A stretch of 64,000 nucleotides of DNA, from assembly GCA_027483895.1 (NCBI GenBank), contig JAIXTP010000024.1, positions 62,001 through 126,000 of the forward strand, in the 5' to 3' direction. The position numbers and the translations under genes are program-made. The first letter of the stretch is position 1, and each line of letters opens with the position of its first letter. The stretch is from Hyphomicrobiales bacterium (lineage in GTDB: Bacteria > Pseudomonadota > Alphaproteobacteria > Rhizobiales > Beijerinckiaceae). Under the pieces are notes generated by a model, which was not told the DNA's origin, made no database searches, and worked only from the letters and a program-made list of their open reading frames with translations. Below are positions 43,801 through 54,015 of this stretch, in pieces.

Positions 43801-44796
43801 ATGACCGAAACGCTCCGCATCATTCTCGCCAATCCCCGGAGCTTCTGCGCCGGCGTGATCCGCGCCATCGAGATCGTGGAGCGTGCGCTCGAGATCCACG
43901 GTCCGCCGGTCTATGTCCGGCACGAGATCGTCCACAACCGCCAGGTGGTGGACGATCTGATCGCGAAGGGCGCAGTCTTCGTATCGGACACCGACGAGAT
44001 CCCCGAAGGCGCGCTGACGGTGCTCTCCGCGCACGGCGTCTCGCGGGCTGTCGAAGCCGAAGCGGAACGGCGGGGGCTCGACGTGATCAACGCGGCCTGC
44101 CCGCTGGTTCTGAAGGTCCATCGCGAGGCGCGGCGCTTCGCGGAAGCGGGCCACCACGTCGTGATCGTCGGCCATGCGGACCATCCCGAGGTGAAGGGAA
44201 CGGTCGGGCAGATCGACGGCCCTCTCGACGTGGTCGCGACCGCGGAGGACGTGGCGGCGCTCGCCGTGGCGGACCCGACGCGGATCGCCTTCGTCACCCA
44301 GACGACGCTCAGCCTCGACGATGCGCGCGACGTCATCGACGCGCTGCAGTCCCGCTTTCCCGGGATCAAGGGTCCCGGCACGGACGACATCTGCTACGCC
44401 ACGCAGAACCGGCAGCGCGCGGTGCGCGACATCGCCCGCGACGCGCAATTGATCGTGGTGATGGGCGCCGCCAACAGCTCGAACAGCAATCGCCTGCGGG
44501 AAATCGGGGCGGCGGCCGGCGTGCATAGCGTGCTGCTCGAACGCCCCGACGCCTTCGACCCCCGATGGCTCGACGGCGTCACCTGCATGGGGCTGACGGC
44601 CGGTGCGTCGGCGCCCGACTATCTCGTGAACGGCCTCATCGCTCGGCTGACCTCTCTGCGGCAGGTATCGATCGAGGAACGGGCGGGCGTGGAGGAAACG
44701 GTCGAATTCCGGCCGCCCGCGCGCCTTCTCAGAGCCGCGGAGCTGGAAAGCGCCGCCGCCGCGCGCCTCGTCCGCGAAGGGAGGATCCCGGCTTGA
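43801..44796 (+). CDS. ispH: 4-hydroxy-3-methylbut-2-enyl diphosphate reductase
   Basis: Iron-sulfur enzyme for the last MEP-pathway step, making isopentenyl and dimethylallyl diphosphates. The 331-residue protein has the three cluster cysteines in RSFCAGVIRAIEIVE, INAACPLVLKVH and DDICYATQNRQ, the histidine motif SAHGVSRAV and the catalytic-site TQTTLS. It lies 23 bases after hemA in the same direction. With dxs at the other end of the cluster, the first and last MEP steps are both here. Confidence 0.95.
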   Translation: MTETLRIILANPRSFCAGVIRAIEIVERALEIHGPPVYVRHEIVHNRQVVDDLIAKGAVFVSDTDEIPEGALTVLSAHGVSRAVEAEAERRGLDVINAACPLVLKVHREARRFAEAGHHVVIVGHADHPEVKGTVGQIDGPLDVVATAEDVAALAVADPTRIAFVTQTTLSLDDARDVIDALQSRFPGIKGPGTDDICYATQNRQRAVRDIARDAQLIVVMGAANSSNSNRLREIGAAAGVHSVLLERPDAFDPRWLDGVTCMGLTAGASAPDYLVNGLIARLTSLRQVSIEERAGVEETVEFRPPARLLRAAELESAAAARLVREGRIPA

Positions 44797-44968
44797 GCGC
44801 TGCAACGGATCCAAGGGCCGCCGCGGGTCGTATGAAGACCGAGGAAGTGGACGAAGGACGCGCGAGCGGCGCTGACGCTTCCCGCCCGTCTTACCGAGTT
44901 CTCGGAACGTCATCGGCCTCGTGTGCAACGTGCCCGGCGGCGATGCCGTCTTTCCGGGAGGACTCGAA

Positions 44969-45364
44969 ATGAAGAACCGTATTTCCCTCATCGCGGCGGC
45001 TCTGCCCGCCTTCCTTCTCACGGTCGGCGCCGCTTCGGCGCAGGACGCCGCCGCGGGCGAGAAGGTCTTCCTGAAGTGCCGCGCCTGCCATCAGGTCGGC
45101 GAGACCGCCAAGAACGGCGTGGGCCCCGTCCTCAACGGCGTGATCGGCCGCAAGTCGGGATCGGTCGAAGGCTATAACTATTCGGAAGCGAACAAGAGCT
45201 CGGGCCTTACCTGGGACGAGGCGACCTTCCGCGAATACATCAAGAACCCGAAGGCCAAGATCCCGGGGACCAAGATGGTCTTCGCCGGCCTCACCAACGA
45301 GAAGGAAGTCGACGACATCGTCGCCTACCTCAAGCAGTTCGGACCCGATGGAAAGAAGCTCTGA
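44969..45364 (+). CDS. cycA: Cytochrome c2-type soluble electron carrier
   Basis: Small periplasmic class I cytochrome c, probably carrying electrons between the cytochrome bc1 complex and the reaction centre. The 131-residue precursor has a signal peptide of about 22 residues ending ASAQ, the heme motif CRACH, and the methionine-ligand region IPGTKMVFAGL. The ATG at 44969 has GGGAGGA upstream. The last 17 bases overlap the start of bchI. The 172 bases upstream (44797-44968) show no PpsR box or other site I can support. It is placed between ispH and bchI. Confidence 0.9.
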   Translation: MKNRISLIAAALPAFLLTVGAASAQDAAAGEKVFLKCRACHQVGETAKNGVGPVLNGVIGRKSGSVEGYNYSEANKSSGLTWDEATFREYIKNPKAKIPGTKMVFAGLTNEKEVDDIVAYLKQFGPDGKKL

Positions 45365-46496
45365 CGTCCATATCGCCTTCGACCCGCGCGCCCATGAGGA
45401 GCGCGGGTCCTCCGGCGGCGAGACGGCCCGGTCGCCGCGCCCCGTGCGCGACCGGAAGCCGCCCGCGGCCGCGCCCGTCGCGGACGCTTATCCCTTCGCC
45501 GCGATCGTCGGCCAGGACGAGGTCAAGACCGCGCTGATGATCGCGGCCGTCGACCCTTCCGTCGGCGGCGTTCTGGTCTTCGGCGACCGGGGCACCGGAA
45601 AATCCACGGCGGTGCGGGGCCTCGCCGCCCTTCTCCCGGAACGCCGCGTGGTCGCGGGCTGCCCCTTCGGCTGCGAACCCGCTTCCGCCTCCCTCGCGAC
45701 CTGCCCCCATTGTTCCGCCGCGGACGTTCCGGCGCGTCCGACCAAGGCCCGGATCCCGGTCGTGGATCTGCCGCTCGGCGCCACGGAGGACCGCCTGGTC
45801 GGTGCGCTCGACATCGAACGCGCGCTGACGCGCGGCGAGAAGCGCTTCGAGCCCGGTCTGCTCGCCAAGGCGAACGGCGGCTTCCTTTATGTGGACGAGA
45901 TCAATCTGCTCGAGGATCACCTCGTCGATCTGCTGCTCGACGTGGCGGCGTCCGGCGTGAACGTCGTCGAGCGCGAGGGCCTCAGCATCCGCCACCCGGC
46001 GCGCTTCGTCCTCGTGGGCAGCGGCAATCCCGAAGAAGGCGAACTGCGCCCGCAGCTCCTCGACCGTTTCGGGTTCTGCGTCGACGTCTCGACCCCGCGC
46101 GAGATCAAGGACCGTGTGGAGATCATCAAGCGTCGCGACGCTTACGAGCGCGACAGGGAGGGCTTCACCCTCGCCTGGAGCAAGGAGACCGCCAAGCTCG
46201 GCCGCCGCATCGAAGCGGGGCGGACCCGTCTCGCCAAGATCGAGGTTCCCGACGCGGTTCTCGAAGCCGCCGCCCGCCTCTGCGTGGCGCTCGGCACGGA
46301 CGGTCTGCGCGGCGAACTCGTGCTGATCCGGGCGGCGCGCGCCTTCGCCGCGCTCGACGGCGCGACGACGGTTTCGATCGACCATCTGCGCAAGGTCGCA
46401 CCCGGCGTGCTGCGCCACCGTCTGCGGCGGAACCCGCTCGACGATACGGGCTCAGGCGTCCGCATCGAACGCGCCGTCTCCGAAACGCTGTCGTGA
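45348..46496 (+). CDS. bchI: Magnesium chelatase subunit I
   Basis: AAA+ ATPase of magnesium chelatase. The 382-residue protein has Walker A GDRGTGKSTAVRGL, Walker B FLYVDEINLL, and the family insert with CPFGCEP and CPHC pairs between them. A proline/arginine-rich N-terminal tail of about 45 residues precedes the core. The ATG at 45348 lies inside the end of cycA; no better start is seen nearer the core. The stop overlaps the bchD GTG start. Confidence 0.95.
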   Translation: MERSSDVHIAFDPRAHEERGSSGGETARSPRPVRDRKPPAAAPVADAYPFAAIVGQDEVKTALMIAAVDPSVGGVLVFGDRGTGKSTAVRGLAALLPERRVVAGCPFGCEPASASLATCPHCSAADVPARPTKARIPVVDLPLGATEDRLVGALDIERALTRGEKRFEPGLLAKANGGFLYVDEINLLEDHLVDLLLDVAASGVNVVEREGLSIRHPARFVLVGSGNPEEGELRPQLLDRFGFCVDVSTPREIKDRVEIIKRRDAYERDREGFTLAWSKETAKLGRRIEAGRTRLAKIEVPDAVLEAAARLCVALGTDGLRGELVLIRAARAFAALDGATTVSIDHLRKVAPGVLRHRLRRNPLDDTGSGVRIERAVSETLS

Positions 46497-48277
46497 ACGC
46501 CCCGGCCCCTCGGGCTCCCTGGTCGGAGGCGGTCCTCGCGGCCGCCTTGTTCGCCGTCGATCCGCACGGCACGGGCCTGCGGCTTCGCGGGCGCGCGGGG
46601 CCCGCACGCGACGCCTTTCTCGAACTTCTCGACGACCTCTTCGCGGACGGACCCGTGCGGCGCGTTCCGGCCGGGGTCGACCGGTCCCGCCTGACGGGCG
46701 GCCTCGATCTCGGCGCCACGCTCGCGGCGGGCCGTCCGGTCGAGCAGAAGGGTCTGCTTACCGACGCCGACGGCGGCCTCTTGATCCTCGCCATGGCCGA
46801 ACGGATCGACCGCGAGATCGCGGCGATCGTCGAGGCCGCGCAGGACACCGGCATGTCGGCCGGCGCTCCCGCCCTTTTCGGCATCGTGGCGCTCGACGAG
46901 GGCGTCGACGCCGAAGAGGCCCCGCCCCCCTCGCTCTGCGACCGCCTCGGCATCGTGGCCGATCTCGAAGGGATCACGGTCGCGGACCTGACGGCGGAGG
47001 CCGATTTCGAGGACGCCGCCGCGATCCGGCAAGCCCGGGCCCGCCTGCCCGCCGTCGCCGTGGCGGACGATGCGGTCGCAGCTCTCGTCGAACTCGGCGA
47101 GCGGTTCGGGATCGCCTCGCTCCGCGCGGTCTCCGCCGCGCTGCGGGTCGCGCGCGCGTCCGCAGCGCTTCGCGGCAGCACGATCGTGAGCGAAGAGGAT
47201 CTGACGATCGCCGCCCGCCTCGTGCTTCTGCCGAGGGCGACGGAAGTTCCCGCTCAGCCCGAGACCGCCGAACCGCCGCCCCCGCCGCCCGAGCAGGCCG
47301 AAGCACCGCCCGAAGAGGCATCGAGCGAAACGCCGCAGGACGGCCCTTCCGAACCGGAGACCTCCGAGGACGAAGCGGGCCATGCCGAACAGCAGGCCGA
47401 CCGCCTCGTGGAAGCGGTCCGGACCTCGCTGCCGCCCGACATGCTGGCGCGGCTCGTGGACCGCGCCAAAGGCGCCGCACGCGCGGGCAGCCGGGGTGCG
47501 GGCTCGGGAGGCGCCGCCCGCACGCGCGGTCGTCCCGCGGGCCTCAGGGCACGCCGCCCGCGCAACGGCGAGCGGCTCGCGCTTCTCGCCACTCTGCGCG
47601 CCGCCGTTCCGCATCAACCGTTCCGGCGCAGGGAAGCCGTCGCGGGCGCGCCCGCGATCCATGTGCGGCTCGAGGATTTCCGCACCGTGCGGCGGCGGAT
47701 CCGTCGACGCAGCACCACGATCTTCGTCGTGGACGCGTCGGGCTCGGCCGCCCTGCACCGCCTGGGCGAAGCCAAGGGCGCGGTCGAGCTGATGCTGGCC
47801 GAATGCTATGTCCGCCGCGACGAGGTCGCGCTCGTGGCCTTCAGGGGGCACGGCGCCGATGTGCTGCTGCCGCCCACGCGGTCGCTCGCACGGGCGAAGC
47901 GCGCGCTCGGCGTTCTCCCCGGCGGGGGCGGCACGCCGCTGGCGGCGGGGCTGGAAGAAGCGCGACGGGTCGCCGAACAGGTCCGCAAGAAGGGCAATGC
48001 CGCGCGGGTCGTTCTGCTCACGGACGGACAGGCCAATGTCGGCAAGGCGGGCGCTACGGGACGTGCCGAAGCCAAGAGCGACGCGCTGGACGCGGCGGCG
48101 GGCTTCCGCGTCGACGGCATCGCGGCGGTCCTGATCGACACCTCGCCCCGTCCGCAACAAAGCGCCCGCGAGATCGCGGCGGCGATGGACGCGCGCTACA
48201 TGGCCCTGCCGCAGGCGGATGCCGCGCGCATGGTGCGCGCGCTCGGAAGTTTCGAGACGGCCGAAATCCGGACCTAG
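46493..48277 (+). CDS. bchD: Magnesium chelatase subunit D
   Basis: AAA+-like platform subunit that assembles with BchI and activates BchH. The 594-residue protein has a degenerate AAA domain, an acidic proline-rich linker (around ETAEPPPPPPEQAEAPPEE) and a C-terminal integrin-I (von Willebrand A) domain with the metal site DASGSAALHRLGEAKGAVE and GGGGTPLAAGLEEA. GTG start overlaps the bchI stop. The 3' end overlaps the convergent DUF3422 gene by four bases, so no separate terminator is visible. Confidence 0.95.
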   Translation: MNAPAPRAPWSEAVLAAALFAVDPHGTGLRLRGRAGPARDAFLELLDDLFADGPVRRVPAGVDRSRLTGGLDLGATLAAGRPVEQKGLLTDADGGLLILAMAERIDREIAAIVEAAQDTGMSAGAPALFGIVALDEGVDAEEAPPPSLCDRLGIVADLEGITVADLTAEADFEDAAAIRQARARLPAVAVADDAVAALVELGERFGIASLRAVSAALRVARASAALRGSTIVSEEDLTIAARLVLLPRATEVPAQPETAEPPPPPPEQAEAPPEEASSETPQDGPSEPETSEDEAGHAEQQADRLVEAVRTSLPPDMLARLVDRAKGAARAGSRGAGSGGAARTRGRPAGLRARRPRNGERLALLATLRAAVPHQPFRRREAVAGAPAIHVRLEDFRTVRRRIRRRSTTIFVVDASGSAALHRLGEAKGAVELMLAECYVRRDEVALVAFRGHGADVLLPPTRSLARAKRALGVLPGGGGTPLAAGLEEARRVAEQVRKKGNAARVVLLTDGQANVGKAGATGRAEAKSDALDAAAGFRVDGIAAVLIDTSPRPQQSAREIAAAMDARYMALPQADAARMVRALGSFETAEIRT

Positions 48278-49584
48278 TCCGCGTCGTGCCCCCGGCGGAT
48301 GCGCCGGACGACCACCGCGACGAAGATGAGGGCGAGCGGCACGGCGGCGGCCGTGGCCAAACCGGGGTCGAAGGGCAGAAGGCCCGCGTCCTTGCTGCCC
48401 TTGAACAGATACGAGACCAGCCCGACGATGTAATAGCTGATCGCCGCGACCGAGAGCCCCTCGACGGTCTGCTGCAGGCGCAGCTGCAGCCGGGTGCGCT
48501 CGTTCATGGAGGCGAGCAGGTCGCGGTTCTGGCGCTCGATTTCCACGTCGACCCGCGTGCGGAGCAGATTGGCCGCGCGCGCCACCTTGGTGGACAGCGC
48601 CGTCTGCCGCTCCTCCAGCATCGTGCAGGTGCGCAGCGCGGGCGCCATGCGTCGGTCGAGGAAGGACGAGAAGGGCGGCCAGCTTTCGAGCGGAGTTTCG
48701 CCGATGGCCGCGAGGCGTTGGCGCACGATGCCGTCATAGGCGCGGGTGGCGCCGAAACGGTAGCTCGACGCCGCGACCTCGGCTTCGAGCTCGGCCGCGA
48801 TGCGGGTGAGGTCGTCGAGGAGCTTCCGGTCTTCCGCAAGTCCGTCATTGTCCTTCATCGCCTCGGCGATGCGGGTCAGCTCGTCCTCGATGCGCTTGAC
48901 CGAAGGCGCGACCCGCTGGGCCTGCGGCAGGCCGAGCAGCGCGAGCATCCGGTAGGTTTCGATTTCGAGCAGGCGCTGCACGAGCGCGCCCGCACGCGGC
49001 GGCGTGAGCGCACGGTCGAGCAACAGGATGCGCACGAAGCCGTCGGCATCCGCCCGGTAGTCCGTCGCGGCCAGTGCGCCCTCGCGATTGACGAGGGTCA
49101 TCGCGAGGCTCGACGGATCGAAGGGTTCGGCCGGATCGATGTCGGGCGTCTCGCGCAGGAAATGCAGATCCACGGAGACGAGATGCGGCCCGGGCTGCGG
49201 CAGCCGGCGCATGTCGTCGGCGAGCGTCCCGGCGCGCGGCGCGAAGGGCGCGCCGCCCTGCGACTCGAACTGCCATGTGTAGGTGGTGAACTCGGCGTGC
49301 TGCTCCCAGCGAAGCCCGCCGCCGGGCCAGTCGATCCGATGGTGCTTGGCGTTCGGCTGCGGCGCGGCCCGCCCGCGCGCGACGCACCAGGCCGTCAGCG
49401 CGGCGCGGGCGGCGGCGCCCTGCACCGGATCGGTCATGAAGGCGAAATGCAGGATGCGGGCAGGACCACCGATCGCTTGGAACGGACGCGCGTGAACCTC
49501 TCCGAGCGCCGCATCGCGTTCCGGATGGGCCGCGAAGAGCGGGCCTGCGGGCTGAAGCCCGTCGGCGGGGCGCGAAACGGTCAT
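48274..49584 (-). CDS. DUF3422 family membrane-anchored protein
   Basis: A 436-residue protein of the DUF3422 family, common in alphaproteobacteria and of unknown function. It begins with GEVHARPFQAIGGPARILHFAF, a family hallmark, and carries a long helical region (ALSTKVARAANLLRTRVDVEI) before two C-terminal hydrophobic helices, ISYYIVGLVSYLF and ATAAAVPLALIFVAVVV. It is probably anchored in the inner membrane with the bulk in the cytoplasm. The promoter side (49585-49718, 134 bases) holds nothing I can name. Confidence 0.85.
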   Translation of the reverse strand: MTVSRPADGLQPAGPLFAAHPERDAALGEVHARPFQAIGGPARILHFAFMTDPVQGAAARAALTAWCVARGRAAPQPNAKHHRIDWPGGGLRWEQHAEFTTYTWQFESQGGAPFAPRAGTLADDMRRLPQPGPHLVSVDLHFLRETPDIDPAEPFDPSSLAMTLVNREGALAATDYRADADGFVRILLLDRALTPPRAGALVQRLLEIETYRMLALLGLPQAQRVAPSVKRIEDELTRIAEAMKDNDGLAEDRKLLDDLTRIAAELEAEVAASSYRFGATRAYDGIVRQRLAAIGETPLESWPPFSSFLDRRMAPALRTCTMLEERQTALSTKVARAANLLRTRVDVEIERQNRDLLASMNERTRLQLRLQQTVEGLSVAAISYYIVGLVSYLFKGSKDAGLLPFDPGLATAAAVPLALIFVAVVVRRIRRGHDAD

Positions 49585-49718
49585 GCCGCGTGGATCCTTC
49601 CTGCAGCGGGACTACGACATTCGCGCCCGCGCACCGGCGGGTGCCGAACGGAGCCCCTGAACAGGATGTGTCGCTGCAGCGCCAAAAGTCCAGCTTCGGC
49701 TTGCCTGAAAGCGTCGTG

Positions 49719-49967
49719 TCAGGCCAATCCGGCGGGCGCCATGGTGCGGAGATCGCCTTCGTCGAGAATGTCCGTCTCCGCCGCCTCGATGAGCTGGCGC
49801 AGATCCTCGGCCGACCAGAAAGACAGAGCGGCGCAGACCGCATGGGCGGCGAGTTCGACCGTCAGCTCTTCGAGCGGAATGCCGGCCGAGCGGGCTTCGG
49901 ACAAAAGGACGTGCAGATGGCGGGATACGAGCCGCGCGGCGACGTCCTGCTCGAACTCGTCCTGCAT
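49719..49967 (-). CDS. Unknown 82-residue protein
   Basis: Small soluble protein, mostly helical by composition, with one cysteine in AHAVCAALSFW. It begins MQDEFEQDVAARLVSRHLHV, and the ATG at 49967 has AGGAGA about nine bases upstream, which supports translation. I do not recognise the family. It lies 89 bases after the EAL-domain gene and in the same direction, so the two may be co-transcribed. Confidence 0.55.
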   Translation of the reverse strand: MQDEFEQDVAARLVSRHLHVLLSEARSAGIPLEELTVELAAHAVCAALSFWSAEDLRQLIEAAETDILDEGDLRTMAPAGLA

Positions 49968-50056
49968 GGATTTCGATCTCCTGCCCGCCCGCGGCGCGCT
50001 TTTCCGCGATCCTTCAACGCGGAGCCGGCCGATCGGTTCCGGAACTCTCTTCGGGA

Positions 50057-51643
50057 TCAGGCCGCGCCCGCGATGAAGGCAGCGGCTTCCGCGGGCGGCA
50101 TGGGGCGGCCGAGAAGGAAGCCTTGCACCTCGTCGCATCCTTCTTGCGCGAGACGGGCCAGTTGCTCTTCCGTCTCGACCCCCTCGGCCGTGACGCGGAG
50201 GCCGAGCACCGCCCCGAGACCCGCGACGGCCCGCACGACCGCCATGGCCTGGAGATCGCGATTCATGGCCTGCACGAAGCTCTTGTCGATCTTCACCTTG
50301 TCGAAGGGAAAGCTCCGCAGCCGCCCGAGGCCGGAATGACCCGTCCCGAAATCGTCCATGGCGATGCGGATGCCGAGGCGCCGGAACGCCTCCAGAATGA
50401 CGAGCGTGTCGTCGACGCCGTCGCTCAAGGCGCTCTCCGTCACCTCGATTTCCAGGCGGGACGGATCGAGCCCGGTTTCGGACAGAAGGTCCGCGACGAA
50501 GGCGACGAGGCCGGGCCGGCGGAACTGCACCGGGGAGAGATTGACCGCGACGCGGACGTCGCCCGGCCATCCCGCCGCCTCGCGGCAGGCGCGCCGCATC
50601 ACCTCGTCGCCGATCGGAATGATGAGCCCGGTCGCCTCCGCGACGGGGATGAACACGGCCGGCGGTACGGGGCCTAGTTCCGCATGCGTGCGGCGCATCA
50701 GCGCCTCCATGCCGACGACGCGGCGCGTCCGCACGTCGATCTGCGGTTGATAGACGAGGTCGAAATCGCCCGTCCGCGCCGCCCGCCGGAGATCGGCCTC
50801 CACCTTCCGCCGCACAGCGATGCGCTGCTCGATCTCTTCGTCGAAGAAGCGCACGGTGCCGGGGGCGTTCTCCTTCGCGCGGCTCAGCGCCATACGCGCG
50901 GCCTCGATCACGCGGTCGGGGTCGGGTCCGTCGCGGAAGGCCAGGGCGGCGCCGATGCGGACCGGCACCTCGATCAGTTCGCCGGAGACCGCGTAGGGCC
51001 GGCCGATCTCCGCCGCGACGCGCTGCGCGAGGTCGGCCCCCGACTTTTCGCTGCGGCCCGCCCGCAGAAGCGCCGCGAAGGTCGCCCCGTCGAGCCGCAT
51101 CGCGAGCCCGCCTTCCGAGACGAGATTGCGCAGCCGCGTCGCGACGCGCCCGAGCAGACGGTCGCCCGCGGCGGGGCCGAAGGTCTCGTTGATCGCCTCC
51201 AACCGGTCGATATGGACGAACAGCAGCAGAACGTCGCCCGCTCCTCCGCCGGCCATCGCCGACCGCAGACGGGCACGCAACAGTTCCGGGTCACCCGGGG
51301 ACGGAGCTTCGCTCGCGGTCTTCATGCCCGGTGACGGCGACGCCTCTTCGAGCGTGACGACCACATGGTCGGAAGAAACGCGACGGCAGCGGGCGACGGC
51401 CCGGCCGGGAACGAGGGGAAGGAAGACCCGGTCTTCCGGGCCGTCGAGGCCGGCCGGGCCGATGCCCAGCCAAATGAAGGGATCGGATGCAGCGCCCTCG
51501 ACCGCACGGACGAAAGCGGGGTTGCGATGCAGGAAGGTCCGCGCGGAGAGCGACACGAGAGCGAGGGGGAGATCCAGCGCGTCGATCGCCGCGATCAGAA
51601 TCCGGGAATCAGGCCCCCCGCCTCGTTCGAACCCGTCGCCCAT
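50057..51643 (-). CDS. Degenerate GGDEF plus EAL domain protein (probable c-di-GMP phosphodiesterase)
   Basis: About 528 residues: an N-terminal region of about 100 residues that may be a PAS-like sensor, a degenerate GGDEF domain (the active-site stretch reads RLDGATFAALL, not GGDEF) and a complete EAL domain. The EAL domain keeps the metal and catalytic residues: VGMEALMRR, NLSPVQF, EVTESAL, DDFGTGHSGL, KIDKSF, AEGVETEEQ and QGFLLGRPM. It should therefore hydrolyse c-di-GMP rather than make it. ATG at 51643 is preferred, with an upstream AAGAAGG; a GTG at 51709 is an alternative. Confidence 0.85.
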   Translation of the reverse strand: MGDGFERGGGPDSRILIAAIDALDLPLALVSLSARTFLHRNPAFVRAVEGAASDPFIWLGIGPAGLDGPEDRVFLPLVPGRAVARCRRVSSDHVVVTLEEASPSPGMKTASEAPSPGDPELLRARLRSAMAGGGAGDVLLLFVHIDRLEAINETFGPAAGDRLLGRVATRLRNLVSEGGLAMRLDGATFAALLRAGRSEKSGADLAQRVAAEIGRPYAVSGELIEVPVRIGAALAFRDGPDPDRVIEAARMALSRAKENAPGTVRFFDEEIEQRIAVRRKVEADLRRAARTGDFDLVYQPQIDVRTRRVVGMEALMRRTHAELGPVPPAVFIPVAEATGLIIPIGDEVMRRACREAAGWPGDVRVAVNLSPVQFRRPGLVAFVADLLSETGLDPSRLEIEVTESALSDGVDDTLVILEAFRRLGIRIAMDDFGTGHSGLGRLRSFPFDKVKIDKSFVQAMNRDLQAMAVVRAVAGLGAVLGLRVTAEGVETEEQLARLAQEGCDEVQGFLLGRPMPPAEAAAFIAGAA

Positions 51644-51756
51644 CGAAACCTTCTTGTTTTCCGTTGGGGAAGCATAACCCTTTCGGCCACGTGATTTCAA
51701 CGTATCCACGGCCCGTTTCGAGCAACGGCCAAGCTTTCGCAGTCTTCAGAAACGAA

Positions 51757-51781
51757 AAGACCCCGGACGAGCCGGGGTCTT
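51757..51781 (-). terminator. Rho-independent terminator after rpoD
   Basis: Perfect 10-bp stem AAGACCCCGG / CCGGGGTCTT with a 5-base loop. Read on the minus strand it is followed by a T-rich run (TTTTCG), 27 bases after the rpoD stop. It separates rpoD from the EAL gene downstream. Confidence 0.85.
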
Positions 51782-51807
51782 CGAACCGTGACGCTGCGGT
51801 CGATCGA

Positions 51808-53796
<1,989 letters not shown>

Positions 53797-54015
53797 CTGC
53801 CAATTCGCTCCCAAGGACGACCGCCGGGCTCCGGATGCTCCAAACGACACGGGGCGGCACGCGTCCCGTACGCGACCACCCTGCCAGATCATGTCGATCG
53901 TTCGATCCGTTAAGTCCCGAGTCGCCCTGTACCCACCGATCGCCTTCGCCCGCGCCGATCAAGCGGCGCTCCCCCGCCCGCTTTATCGCGCACTCAACCG
54001 TTCCGACAAGCCGTT

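Noticed and set aside
51001-51190. Active diguanylate cyclase domain
   Set aside because: The GGDEF signature is replaced by DGATF and no RxxD inhibitory site is seen, so synthesis of c-di-GMP is unlikely.
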